From NCBI GenBank assembly GCA_910587935.1, contig CAJUNP010000046.1:1-18665 (forward strand): 18,665 nt of DNA, given 5' to 3'. Below, piece by piece: positions 8,186-16,660 of this stretch. Below the pieces are notes generated by a model. The model searched no databases and had not been told where the DNA came from. It saw only the letters and a program-made list of their open reading frames with translations. Source of the stretch: an uncultured Lachnospiraceae bacterium. GTDB lineage: Bacteria; Bacillota; Clostridia; Lachnospirales; Lachnospiraceae. Each line of letters starts with the position of its first letter. Position 1 is the first letter of the stretch. The position numbers and the translations under genes are program-made.

Positions 8186-9949
8186 TCATTCCGTTTCCTT
8201 TCTGTCCTGGTACGGTATCCTAAGTTCCACACGGATTCCGCAGTCTGCATTGTTTTTGATTTTAATGCCTGATTTTTCTCCATAGTAGAGATTCATCCTT
8301 TTGGCAATATTCATAAGTCCGACCCCTTCCGTTTCAAAAAAAGGCGTCTGATTTGCCACATTCAGCTTATGGTTTAATTCTTCCGCCTCCTGCGGCTTCA
8401 ATCCTTTGCCGTTGTCTGAAACCTGAATAAAAATCATATCGTTTTTCCGGCTTATATGAATATAAATATCTCCTCTGCAATGGGTTGAAGCAAACCCGTG
8501 CTTGAGGGAATTTTCCACCAGTGGCTGAATAAAAAAAATGGGAATCGATAACTGCTCCAGTTCAGGCTCTACGTCATAATGTACATGAATTACATCTCCA
8601 TACCGGTAATTCATGACTAATATATAATTTTTGATAAAATCAATTTCTTCTCCGATTGTGCCAAATGCATTCGTATTTTTAAATGCCCGAATGATTTTTG
8701 ACAGTGCGATCACCATATTAACAATATTTTCTTCCCTTGCCAGTACGGCCATCCATTTGATTGTATTGAGTGAATTCAGTACAAAATGCGGACTCATCTG
8801 CTCTTGGAGAGCCAAAAGCTGCAGCGCCCTTTTCTCGTTGTTAATGCGTTCGTTTTCCTTTGTCAGCACATCAATATCCAGGGACATTTGGTTAAAGCTT
8901 TCGATAACATTGCCGATTTCTCCGTCTACCTTGTCTTCGATCCGGATACCATAGTGCCCTTTTCCGATATCCTCCATAGCGTGCACCAGAATGTGCAGGG
9001 GTTTCAGCTGCATTTTGGCATAGATACTGTAGCTGAGCAGTATTATGATCAGGCTGAAAAGAACAAAACAAATTAAAATCCGGTTCAGTAAATCGGCCTG
9101 CGCATAAAAAGAGTGTACCGGTTTTTCCCATACGATGCCCCAGCCCATCTCCGGCATGGCGTAATAAATCACATATTCTTCCCCATCGATCATATAAAAG
9201 GCGTCATTCTGGTTCGCGATGTCATCCGCCAGCCTGTAACGGCGTCCGATCTGTTCCTCATATGTGGAAGATAATACGCTTCCGGCAGCGTCTACAATAT
9301 AAATATTTCCGACATCTTTATCCATGGTAGCAGAAAATATATTCCGGAATGCGGCTTCTTTGATATTGATGATCAGATACCCTTTTCCTTCTCTGCTTTG
9401 AACCGGCTGGTAGGGAACAACTGCCGAGATATAATTTTCGTGTTTTTTTCCCAGATATTTTTTATTACTATAAAAAAGCTCCGAAGAAAAACCACTCTGA
9501 AAAGAAATGCCGGGTTCTATATCCTCCACTATGGCAAGAAGCTGTTCGCCTGCATTTTCCCGCCATACCGTCTTGCCGTCCGTACCAATCAAGACGCCGT
9601 CCCGGTTTAAGTACACAATGGAAGAAATATCCTCCATATAAGACAGGACGGACAGCACGTCCCTGTTAAAAGTGTTAATGGATTCATAGGCGTAAACGGA
9701 GCGGATATGCTGCTGCGCATCCAGTTTTTCAAGAGCTTCCCCGCACAGCAACTTGAGAACCGTTTCCTGAAACATGCTTCTTTTTTCGGAAAAATTATAC
9801 TCAATCTGTTTCAGGGCTCCGAGCATTGTCTGATAAGTATTATCAAATAAAACCTTTCTGTAAACTGCGCCCGTTATGGCGGTGGTCAGGGTAAAAACAA
9901 GCAGGCAGGCCGCAATCAGGAAGAAATTCAGCTTTCTCAGTATTTTCAT
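8186..9949 (-). CDS. YesM-like sensor histidine kinase
   Basis: This is a membrane sensor kinase of 587 residues. TM1 is at about residues 8-30, followed by an extracytoplasmic region of about 255 residues (dCache-like, ending MGWGIVWEKP). TM2 is at about 289-311. A HAMP region (KPLHILVHAMEDIGKGHYGIRIEDKVDGEI) and a short coiled coil follow. The phospho-acceptor motif of the LytS/YesM type holds His388 in QMSPHFVLNSLN. The ATPase domain shows the N box VENSLKHGF (Asn480), DNGKG at 512-516 and GVGLMNI at 542-548. The usual PHFLYN motif reads PHFVLN here; the histidine and asparagine are kept. The start lies one base after the regulator stop, with AAGGA about eight bases upstream, so translation is probably coupled. 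It likely senses an extracellular or periplasm-side sugar signal. Confidence 0.95.
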   Translation of the reverse strand: MKILRKLNFFLIAACLLVFTLTTAITGAVYRKVLFDNTYQTMLGALKQIEYNFSEKRSMFQETVLKLLCGEALEKLDAQQHIRSVYAYESINTFNRDVLSVLSYMEDISSIVYLNRDGVLIGTDGKTVWRENAGEQLLAIVEDIEPGISFQSGFSSELFYSNKKYLGKKHENYISAVVPYQPVQSREGKGYLIINIKEAAFRNIFSATMDKDVGNIYIVDAAGSVLSSTYEEQIGRRYRLADDIANQNDAFYMIDGEEYVIYYAMPEMGWGIVWEKPVHSFYAQADLLNRILICFVLFSLIIILLSYSIYAKMQLKPLHILVHAMEDIGKGHYGIRIEDKVDGEIGNVIESFNQMSLDIDVLTKENERINNEKRALQLLALQEQMSPHFVLNSLNTIKWMAVLAREENIVNMVIALSKIIRAFKNTNAFGTIGEEIDFIKNYILVMNYRYGDVIHVHYDVEPELEQLSIPIFFIQPLVENSLKHGFASTHCRGDIYIHISRKNDMIFIQVSDNGKGLKPQEAEELNHKLNVANQTPFFETEGVGLMNIAKRMNLYYGEKSGIKIKNNADCGIRVELRIPYQDRKETE

Positions 9950-9950
9950 A

Positions 9951-11513
9951 TCAGCATTCCTTTACGCTTTTTCTGTAATCATTCGGGGAAATGCCAGTTA
10001 ATTTCTTAAAGGTTCTTGTAAAATATGCATGGTCATTGAATCCGCATTTTTCCGCAATGTCCGCCAGCTTCTCATTTCCTGCCGCCAGCAGTACTTTTGC
10101 CTTTTCAATCCGAAGGCGTATCAGGAAATCGGTATAATTCATTCCATATTCCTTTCGGAATATGGTGCTCAAATATCCCGAAGAGATAGAAACCGACTCC
10201 GCGGCATCTGTCAGCGTAATGGGTTGTCCGTAATTTTTCTCCGCAAAGGCAATCGCTTTTTCCACCACAGGGGAATATTGGACCTGTTCTTTATGCTGTC
10301 TGCCGATCCTGAGCAGGAAGGAATGATACAGTTGTTCACCGTCCTTTAAGGTAACTGTTTTCCGGATTTTCTGTGTATATTCCGACACAATCAGTTCCAG
10401 CCGGCAGCCCCGGCTTTTCTCATACAGTACGGCCGTGCGGTTCGTCAGCATGCTCCAGTAATCCTGTAAAAGACAGACATAATCCTCCGAAAAGGCAGGA
10501 ACGTTTTTTACATAGTCCTCCATATCCATAAGTCCCATTTTATGCAGACATGCCGTGATTTTTCCGGTGCAGTCTTCCCATATGGTTTTCAGGCGAAGCA
10601 TAATTGCGGCTTCAGGTTCTGCCGTAAGACCGTTTTCCCCAAAGCTGTAGTAAGCCAGTTTTCTTTTTGCCTGTAAAAATGTTGCGGCGATCTGACGCTG
10701 TTCTTCTATCAGGCTGCCCATACCAATTTCTGCGTCCGCGGACGTATATTTACCGATTAACCGGCCGGCGCTCTCTAAGAGAGCGCGCACCTCTTCGCAG
10801 GTATTACGCCCGGGCGGATTTCCGCACTCAATTAAAACCGCGTATGTTTCTTCCGGTAAAGTGACCACATAGCTGGGAAATTCCTCCGTAAGCGTTGTGC
10901 TGATGATATTTTTCACAAAATTCATCTTATTAAGAAATTCCTGAGACAGATCCCCGTCCTGCCGAATCTCGAAACGCACCCGGACGACAGCCAGAATGGC
11001 GGGCATACGGAAAGCTTCCTGTTCATCTTCGCAGGCAGCTTCCGGCTGTGTCAGTAATTTTCTCAGCAGGCTTTTTCTGTTTCTGTATGCTTCGTCGGCA
11101 TTGTATTTTTTGCGGTAAACCGGTCCGGTATTTTCTGCTTTTATTTCATCTAAGACCTTTTCGATTGCTTCTTCGATTTCTTTCATGGACATGGATGCTT
11201 TCAGAATGTACTGCGATACATTTGCCTGAATGGCGGCCTTTGCATATTGAAAATCTTCCAGACAGCTCATGATAATTATTTTTGTCCTGGTATCATTTTT
11301 TCTGATTTCCCGTATCAGTTCTATTCCGTTCATAAACGGAATATTAATATCTACAATCAGAATGTCCGGAGAATATTTTCGATATTTGTCCAGAGCTTCC
11401 ATTCCATCCTGGGCTTCATAGATCTCATCAATATTGAACTTTTCCCATGATATAGAATTTTTCAGAGCCAGTCTGGCCAGCAGTTCATCTTCCACAATCA
11501 TCAAAGAGTACAT
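9951..11513 (-). CDS. YesN-like response regulator with AraC-type DNA-binding domain
   Basis: The protein has 520 residues. The N-terminal receiver domain holds the acidic pair Glu8/Asp9, phospho-acceptor Asp55 (ILIVDINIPFMNG), Ser83 and Lys105 (YILKAS). A long middle region of about 280 residues links it to the DNA-binding part, as is common for YesN-type regulators. The C-terminal 100 residues hold two helix-turn-helix motifs of the AraC/XylS family (LTDAAESVSISSGYLSTIF and KLADIAEKCGFNDHAYFTRTFKKLTGISPNDYR). It is the partner of the kinase immediately downstream. The likely target is the operon's own promoter near 16661-16752. An AGGTG-like site precedes the ATG at 11513, 11 bases after the glycosidase stop. 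Confidence 0.95.
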   Translation of the reverse strand: MYSLMIVEDELLARLALKNSISWEKFNIDEIYEAQDGMEALDKYRKYSPDILIVDINIPFMNGIELIREIRKNDTRTKIIIMSCLEDFQYAKAAIQANVSQYILKASMSMKEIEEAIEKVLDEIKAENTGPVYRKKYNADEAYRNRKSLLRKLLTQPEAACEDEQEAFRMPAILAVVRVRFEIRQDGDLSQEFLNKMNFVKNIISTTLTEEFPSYVVTLPEETYAVLIECGNPPGRNTCEEVRALLESAGRLIGKYTSADAEIGMGSLIEEQRQIAATFLQAKRKLAYYSFGENGLTAEPEAAIMLRLKTIWEDCTGKITACLHKMGLMDMEDYVKNVPAFSEDYVCLLQDYWSMLTNRTAVLYEKSRGCRLELIVSEYTQKIRKTVTLKDGEQLYHSFLLRIGRQHKEQVQYSPVVEKAIAFAEKNYGQPITLTDAAESVSISSGYLSTIFRKEYGMNYTDFLIRLRIEKAKVLLAAGNEKLADIAEKCGFNDHAYFTRTFKKLTGISPNDYRKSVKEC

Positions 11514-11524
11514 ATATTCACCTG

Positions 11525-13120
11525 TTATTCCGCATCCAACGCTTCCAGAATTTCGATTCTTGCAGTTTCCAGATTTTCAGGTTCCCAGTCAAAATGGTTG
11601 AATCCGGAAGCAATTTTTCTGCTTTTTTCATACGCCAAAACGGGATCTTTGTCCGCCAACAGTTTCAATAATTCAAAATCCTGCGCTCCGTCTCTGGTTG
11701 CTGTCATACGGATAGAATTTTTAACGCGGTTTCTTGCCGGGTCGGGATAAACGATGTAGCCGTCGCCCTTTAGCATAGCGGCCGGATTCAGGCCAAACCA
11801 CGGATCGTCCGGGTCCCAGAAATTATATCCCCAGTGCAAAAATCCGCTGAAATGATTGGTAAAGCATGCCCAGGGAAGCGCACGGTGATGTATCAGGGGC
11901 CATCCCAGAAACTTATTCATATAGTTCTGAGTGTGGGGCTCGCAACAGTTGTAAATCCACCTGGAATCTCCGCAGGCCATCCGGTAATCATAAAATTCTC
12001 TGTTTTTCTCATAAATATCCACGCGTGGAATCCACAGGTCAATATGATTCTGCATCCCGGCTGTAGGTTCCTGTTTATCAATGGCATCCATACACCGGAT
12101 CCCTGGCATATATTTTTTTACCATTTTCCTGCCATATCCCCAGGACTGTGATTCCGCCGGCTCGTCCTCCACATGCTGCAGCCATCTGTCCTGGTATCCC
12201 AATTCTTCCAGATGCGCATAAAGTGCGGTCAGAAACTGACGCATCCAGTTTTCGGCCTTTTCGCTGCCAATCGGAGCGATGTCGATCTGCATCTTTCCGT
12301 CAATCTGATCCAGAAGATAGACGTTTTTCCCTTCTGTCTGTACGATCAGATGGTAGCCTGCAAAAAGCTTTATGTCTGCATGCTCTTCAAAAAACGAAAT
12401 AAATCGGTCAAACAGATCCCAGTGGAAATGGTAAATTCCTTCTTCATCCAACCGGCTTCCTCCATCCAGAAGAAGATCCTGTGTGCGTACGAACAACACA
12501 TTCACCCGGTTTTCCTTCATATTTTTTGCAATATCCCGATTAATATCCCACCAGGCGCTGCCGTACTTTTCACAGCCGTAATAGTGGTGCAGAAAATCGA
12601 GCTGCTCCGAATTCGGATAACGGAACCAGAAATTTACGGTGTTCATCCAGTATTCGGTTGCAAATGCCGCCTCCGAATTTTTCGGCAGTACGGCTGCGTG
12701 AACCCGGATTTCCAATCCGGTCTTGAGTTCCCCAAGATCTGTGACCACAATAACATTACCGCTATAATTTCCGGTCTCCAGTTCTTTATCGGCATATACG
12801 TTGATCCAAACGCTCTGGGTTTTTCCGGCTTTAACCTGCCAGGCCGCATCATTAGACAGCGGGTCCTGAAAGCTTTCCTTTTCAAACGTAATTTCCTCCT
12901 GAAAATTATAACTGAAAATGAGGCCTTTGGAAACAGAAAAATCCGTAAAACGAACCTCGCGTATTACAAATTCCTCCCCGCCTTGCAGGAGGATCTGATA
13001 AGATTCATAGCTGTTGCGCGCCATATGCAGTTTTCTTGCATTGTGCGTTTTTTCCGGAATACGCATATCCGGTTCCACTCTGTTTAACGGACTTTCCGTC
13101 CAACATTTCAATGTGCTCAT
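11525..13120 (-). CDS. DUF4091 / glycoside hydrolase 123-like protein
   Basis: The C-terminal two thirds match the DUF4091 domain, now regarded as the catalytic domain of GH123 beta-N-acetylgalactosaminidases. The signature HVEDEP places an Asp-Glu pair at residues 319-320. In characterised GH123 enzymes an adjacent Asp-Glu pair stabilises the substrate acetamido group and acts as the acid/base. Further family-like segments are WIYNCCEPHTQNYMNKFLGWP and HWGYNFWDPDDPW. An N-terminal beta-sandwich-like region (about residues 1-150) precedes it. There is no signal peptide, so a cytoplasmic enzyme acting on imported oligosaccharide is inferred. I choose ATG 13120 (531 residues) because GGAGG and AAGGA lie just upstream. 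A longer frame from GTG 13180 would overlap the previous gene and start inside a hairpin. Enzymatic specificity is not proven. Confidence 0.88.
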   Translation of the reverse strand: MSTLKCWTESPLNRVEPDMRIPEKTHNARKLHMARNSYESYQILLQGGEEFVIREVRFTDFSVSKGLIFSYNFQEEITFEKESFQDPLSNDAAWQVKAGKTQSVWINVYADKELETGNYSGNVIVVTDLGELKTGLEIRVHAAVLPKNSEAAFATEYWMNTVNFWFRYPNSEQLDFLHHYYGCEKYGSAWWDINRDIAKNMKENRVNVLFVRTQDLLLDGGSRLDEEGIYHFHWDLFDRFISFFEEHADIKLFAGYHLIVQTEGKNVYLLDQIDGKMQIDIAPIGSEKAENWMRQFLTALYAHLEELGYQDRWLQHVEDEPAESQSWGYGRKMVKKYMPGIRCMDAIDKQEPTAGMQNHIDLWIPRVDIYEKNREFYDYRMACGDSRWIYNCCEPHTQNYMNKFLGWPLIHHRALPWACFTNHFSGFLHWGYNFWDPDDPWFGLNPAAMLKGDGYIVYPDPARNRVKNSIRMTATRDGAQDFELLKLLADKDPVLAYEKSRKIASGFNHFDWEPENLETARIEILEALDAE

Positions 13121-13148
13121 ATAGTCCTTGTCCTCCATAACTGTTGAA

Positions 13149-13174
13149 AGAAAACAGCATTGCGGCTGTTTTCT
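13149..13174 (-). terminator. Attenuator-like hairpin on the stop codon of the solute-binding gene
   Basis: Read on the minus strand, AGAAAACAGC (13174-13165) pairs with GCTGTTTTCT (13158-13149) over 10 bp with a CGCAAT loop, and TTTC follows. The upstream arm begins inside the TAG stop of the solute-binding gene. The position, directly after the gene whose product is usually needed in excess, suggests partial termination or 3'-end protection. The pairing is seen; the function is inferred. Confidence 0.65.
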
Positions 13175-14603
13175 ATTCACAATTGTAGTAAGCGTTGAAG
13201 TCGTCGTCTACGGGAAGATTCTGGGATTTTAACGCGACCTGTCCCTGTTGCAGCTGCATTGGCTCACCGTCTTCCGGATCTATAACGCCATGGCTGTATC
13301 CTGCAAAGTGTTCAAAGAAGTTTACGCCGGTGTTCTGTAAATCTTCTCCGCCTTTTTTAAGAAGTTCGCTCATCTCAGGCGTGTACTGTGCAACGCCGTC
13401 GATGGTATCCCAGTGTTCGCCTTTTACGCCGCTCTTGATTAAACGCGAACCTTCATAAGAGAACATATAGTTCAAAACTTCCATTGCTTTCTCAGGATGT
13501 TCAGACTTTTTATTAATGCACATCAGCTGTGCGTCGAAACCAAATTTCAAATCGACGTTGGTGTGTACGGTTGTTCCCTCCACCGGAATTGCCTGAATAC
13601 CGGCGATGCTGGCGCTGTCTTTTGCATATTCTGCCTGGTTAAAGGGGAGTACCAGCCAGGATGCTTCAGGAGCCATTATCTGTCCTGCGTTTACTTTAGC
13701 GGCAAAGTCATCGTAAGTCTGTGTGAAGGCATCCGGATCAAAAAGGCCTGCCTGATTGATTTTATAATAGTATTTCATGGCGTCCCAATATTGGCTGTCT
13801 TCATTGAACTTCGGATATATGTTTGACTCGTCGTGTGTGTCAAACAGAACATTTCCGCTTTCTCCGATTCCATAGGTGGAAGCGTAGGCGGACCAGCAAT
13901 AATAGCCGAATCCGTCGCTGTTGCAGCTGACGGCATAAACAGGTTTACCGTCCTCCGTGGTGGGATGGTTTTGCTGCATCTGACGAAGCGCTTCAACCAT
14001 ATCGTCGGTATTTTTAATTTCAGGATAGCCCAATTCCTTATACCAGTCCCATCTTACACGATAAATGGAATGATAGATCATATATTCATGACCTTCCAGC
14101 CCCACGTTGGAAGGCAGAGTATACAACTGTCCGGTACCGTTGCTGTAATAGTCCTTTGATATCCGGATCCGGCTTTCTACGTTTTGGATATCGGGCGCAT
14201 GATCCGCCACCAGATCATCCAGTGGTGAAATATGCTGTCCTTTGATCAAATTCTGAACGTCTTCTTTGGAAGTTACAAAAATAATATCACCGGGAATTTC
14301 CCCGGATGCCATCATCACCTGAAGCTTATCGTGATCACCGCCTACCATATTCAGTTTTACATTGCATTTTTCCTCAATTTGTTTGACAACCGGACTGTTT
14401 TTCACAGATGCCCACGTCGTTTCGATGGAAGGATTATCCGTCTTAAAAATCGTAATTTCCACCGGAGTGTTACTTTCTGCCGGCTTGTCCGTCTGGGGGT
14501 CTCCTTCCGCTTTGTTTCCGCAGCCAATCATTCCGGAAAACAGCATGGCGCCCAGCGTAAGAATACTGATTCCTCGTTTTAATGCATAGTTTTTCTTAAA
14601 CAT
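13173..14603 (-). CDS. Lipoprotein extracellular solute-binding protein of a carbohydrate ABC transporter
   Basis: The 476 residues begin with a lipoprotein signal peptide: a basic N terminus (KKNYALKR), a hydrophobic core, and the lipobox-like GMIGC with Cys28 as the predicted lipidated residue. A short acidic/Ser-rich linker follows. The rest has the pattern of family 1 (LplA/YtcQ-like) sugar-binding proteins, with many Trp and Tyr residues expected for sugar stacking. It would bind the substrate outside the membrane and hand it to the two permeases encoded just upstream. ATG 14603 has GGGAGG at 14609-14614. It follows the permease gene by 54 bases. Substrate is unknown; the neighbouring GH123-like gene hints at an amino-sugar-containing oligosaccharide. 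Confidence 0.93.
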   Translation of the reverse strand: MFKKNYALKRGISILTLGAMLFSGMIGCGNKAEGDPQTDKPAESNTPVEITIFKTDNPSIETTWASVKNSPVVKQIEEKCNVKLNMVGGDHDKLQVMMASGEIPGDIIFVTSKEDVQNLIKGQHISPLDDLVADHAPDIQNVESRIRISKDYYSNGTGQLYTLPSNVGLEGHEYMIYHSIYRVRWDWYKELGYPEIKNTDDMVEALRQMQQNHPTTEDGKPVYAVSCNSDGFGYYCWSAYASTYGIGESGNVLFDTHDESNIYPKFNEDSQYWDAMKYYYKINQAGLFDPDAFTQTYDDFAAKVNAGQIMAPEASWLVLPFNQAEYAKDSASIAGIQAIPVEGTTVHTNVDLKFGFDAQLMCINKKSEHPEKAMEVLNYMFSYEGSRLIKSGVKGEHWDTIDGVAQYTPEMSELLKKGGEDLQNTGVNFFEHFAGYSHGVIDPEDGEPMQLQQGQVALKSQNLPVDDDFNAYYNCE

Positions 14604-14633
14604 TTTTGCCTCCCTTTTCTTTTTTTATATTTA

Positions 14634-14645
14634 GCCGTTTCCGGC
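14634..14645 (-). promoter_or_regulatory. Small GNRA-tetraloop hairpin between permease and solute-binding genes
   Basis: On the minus strand GCCG-GAAA-CGGC forms a 4-bp GC stem closed by a GNRA tetraloop, in the 54-base gap before the solute-binding gene. It lies about 20 bases upstream of the GGGAGG site. It may block exonucleases or mark an RNA end; that role is inferred. Confidence 0.4.
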
Positions 14646-14657
14646 CTGTTACCTTTA

Positions 14658-15554
14658 TTATCCCTTTACGGCTCCGATCATTATGCCCTTTACAAAATGC
14701 TTCTGTACAAAGGGGTATACCAGAATAATTGGAATGGTGACCAGCATGGTGACCGTCACTCTGACAGACTCCGGCGTCAACACCACGTTGGACATGGAAG
14801 CCAGCGAGCTTTCCTGTAACTGCTTGAGTGCATTCTGAACCTGAGTCAAATACATGTACAGAATGTATTGCAAGGTGGAAAGTTCCGATTTAAACACATA
14901 CAAATAGTTGTCAAACCAGGAATTCCACTGTGCTACCGCCGCAAACAGGGCAATCGTTGCCGCAATGGATTTGCTCAGCGGCATTACAATTTTTAAAAAC
15001 CGGGTAAAATATCCCGCTCCGTCAATCATGGCCGATTCTTCGAGAACCTCCGGCAGCTGTTCAATATAGGTTTTGCACAATACCACATTAAACGCGCTGA
15101 TGGCGCCGGGAATGACGTATACCCAGAAGGAATTGATAAAACCGTAGGACTTGAGCACGATATAGGTGGGAATTAAGCCGCCGCCCACATACATGGTGAT
15201 AATTGTCATGCGGTAAATGATCTTCCGGAAGGGCAGTTCTTTTTTGGTCAGAATGTACGCATACAGCATACAGCCGACGACTGAAAAAATGGTTCCGACA
15301 ATGGTTCTTGATGTGGAAATCAGTACGGCCCTGAAAATCCCCGGAAGCTTTAGCACCTGCGTGTAGTTTTCTAATGTAAAACCACGCGGCAGCAGATAGA
15401 TTCCTCTGGAAACCTCCGAAGGGTCTGACAGGGAGTAGATCAGCAAATAATAAAACGGATACAGGCACAGCAAAATCAGACTTATTTGTAATATGAAATT
15501 AAAAATATCAAACAGAACGGAACCGATTCCTTGTTTACTAATATAAGCTTTCAT
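14658..15554 (-). CDS. Carbohydrate ABC transporter permease, LplC/YtcP type
   Basis: This is an inner-membrane permease of 298 residues with about six hydrophobic segments (first at about 20-40, last at about 262-282). The EAA loop that contacts the ATPase is intact: EESAMIDGAGYFTRFLKIVMPLSKS at about residues 186-210. The family-type ending KHFVKGIMIGAVKG is present. ATG 15554 has GGAGG at 15559-15563, close to the start. Directly upstream of that site lies a hairpin belonging to a cluster of four. It forms a heterodimer with the LplB-type permease; no ATP-binding subunit is encoded nearby. Confidence 0.95.
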   Translation of the reverse strand: MKAYISKQGIGSVLFDIFNFILQISLILLCLYPFYYLLIYSLSDPSEVSRGIYLLPRGFTLENYTQVLKLPGIFRAVLISTSRTIVGTIFSVVGCMLYAYILTKKELPFRKIIYRMTIITMYVGGGLIPTYIVLKSYGFINSFWVYVIPGAISAFNVVLCKTYIEQLPEVLEESAMIDGAGYFTRFLKIVMPLSKSIAATIALFAAVAQWNSWFDNYLYVFKSELSTLQYILYMYLTQVQNALKQLQESSLASMSNVVLTPESVRVTVTMLVTIPIILVYPFVQKHFVKGIMIGAVKG

Positions 15555-15565
15555 AATACCTCCAT

Positions 15566-15685
15566 GCCGCTTTAGCGGCTCAAATAGATATGAAAAACGC
15601 TGTCTTTCGCGTTTTTCTAACTGCTTTAGCAGTTTGGGAAACTTAATACTTCTTAGGCAGTGTCTTTTGCTGCCTTAGAAGTATT
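15566..15685 (-). repeat. Cluster of four tandem RNA hairpins with alternating loop sequences
   Basis: Four stems fill most of the 147-base gap between the permease genes. In transcription order: (1) 15685-15645, a 16-bp stem with one mismatch (outer AATACTTCT, inner GGCAG), loop CAAAAGACA; (2) 15634-15619, AACTGC-TAAA-GCAGTT; (3) 15617-15592, GAAAAACGC-GAAAGACA-GCGTTTTTC; (4) 15579-15566, GCCGC-TAAA-GCGGC. Loops 1 and 3 share AAAGACA, and loops 2 and 4 share TAAA. Stem 4 ends two bases before the GGAGG site of the next gene. On the plus strand stem 1 is followed by TTTTTC and could also stop antisense transcription. Confidence 0.8.
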
Positions 15686-15701
15686 TTTCACACTACCTTT
15701 C

Positions 15702-16625
15702 TTATATCAACGCTTCTCCGCGAACTTTTTTGACAATCTTATTTACACTGAATAAAAGAGTGATACTGAGTATACTTTTAAAAATACCAATTGCCGTAGC
15801 CAAAGAGTAGCAATTTAATTTAATGCCTAAGCGGTATACATACAAATCCAGCACCTCGATTTTATCGGCAACCAGATAATTATTAAATACAAAATACTGA
15901 TCAAAGCCTACGGATAGGAAGTTGCTGATGCTTAACAGTGTCAGGATCAAAAACGTGGGCATTAATCCGGGAACCGTAATATACAGAGCACAGTTCAGTC
16001 TTCCGGCGCCGTCAATCCTGGCCGCTTCATAAATACTTTCATCAATACCGGTCAGCGCCGCCATATAGATGATTGCATTCCAGCCAAAGCTCTTCCATAC
16101 GCCCAGCAGCGCCTGAAAGATCCAGACGATATTTTCGTTTCCCAACACATTCACCGGGCCTGCATTGCTGTTGAATATGCGCAAAAGCATATTAATCTGT
16201 CCTTCGGTGGAGAAAAAAGAAGATGCAATCGACGCTACGATAATCCAGCTGATGAAGTTCGGAAAGGTCACCGCTGTCTGCGTAAAACGTTTAAACTTTC
16301 TGCTGCGGATTTCGTTCAGGAAAATTGCATAAATCATGGGGATCGGGCTGAACAATAATCCAAGCATATACATCGCCATCGTATTTTTTAAAACCCGCAC
16401 GATATCATCCGATTGTGAAAATGCCATTTTAAAGTATTTGAGTCCTACAAATTGCGTATCTTTCAGAGGAATCCCCGGCACATAATCAAAAAATGCAAGA
16501 ATCCATCCAAACAACGGCACATAGCAGAACATGATAATATAAATCACGAACGGAAGCGCCATCAATAACAGCGCCCATTTTCTCGGCAAGTGAATACCCA
16601 TTTGCTTTTTTGCACCAGCATTCAT
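15702..16625 (-). CDS. Carbohydrate ABC transporter permease, LplB/YtcQ-partner type
   Basis: This permease is about 307 residues with six predicted membrane segments. The first is at about residues 17-40 (ALLLMALPFVIYIIMFCYVPLFGW). The EAA loop EAARIDGAGRLNCALYITVPGLMPTF is at about 198-223. It is the first gene of the minus-strand sugar operon and the partner of the LplC-type permease. I place the start at ATG 16625 because GGAG lies nine bases upstream. The ATG at 16640, five codons earlier, has only a weak AGAGA and its own codon overlaps that GGAG. The difference is five residues and does not affect the assignment. Confidence 0.94.
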   Translation of the reverse strand: MNAGAKKQMGIHLPRKWALLLMALPFVIYIIMFCYVPLFGWILAFFDYVPGIPLKDTQFVGLKYFKMAFSQSDDIVRVLKNTMAMYMLGLLFSPIPMIYAIFLNEIRSRKFKRFTQTAVTFPNFISWIIVASIASSFFSTEGQINMLLRIFNSNAGPVNVLGNENIVWIFQALLGVWKSFGWNAIIYMAALTGIDESIYEAARIDGAGRLNCALYITVPGLMPTFLILTLLSISNFLSVGFDQYFVFNNYLVADKIEVLDLYVYRLGIKLNCYSLATAIGIFKSILSITLLFSVNKIVKKVRGEALI

Positions 16626-16660
16626 ATTCCAATACTCCATTTCTCTGTTTTGATAATTCC

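Noticed and set aside
12173..13087. Plus-strand open frame of 304 codons opposite the GH123-like gene
   Set aside because: It lies antisense to a gene with clear family motifs, has no convincing ribosome site, and the protein has no recognisable domain.
15566..15685. The hairpin cluster as a CRISPR array or a riboswitch
   Set aside because: Stem sequences differ and spacing is irregular, so it is not CRISPR. No known riboswitch core was recognised, and the position between two permease genes is not a 5' leader.
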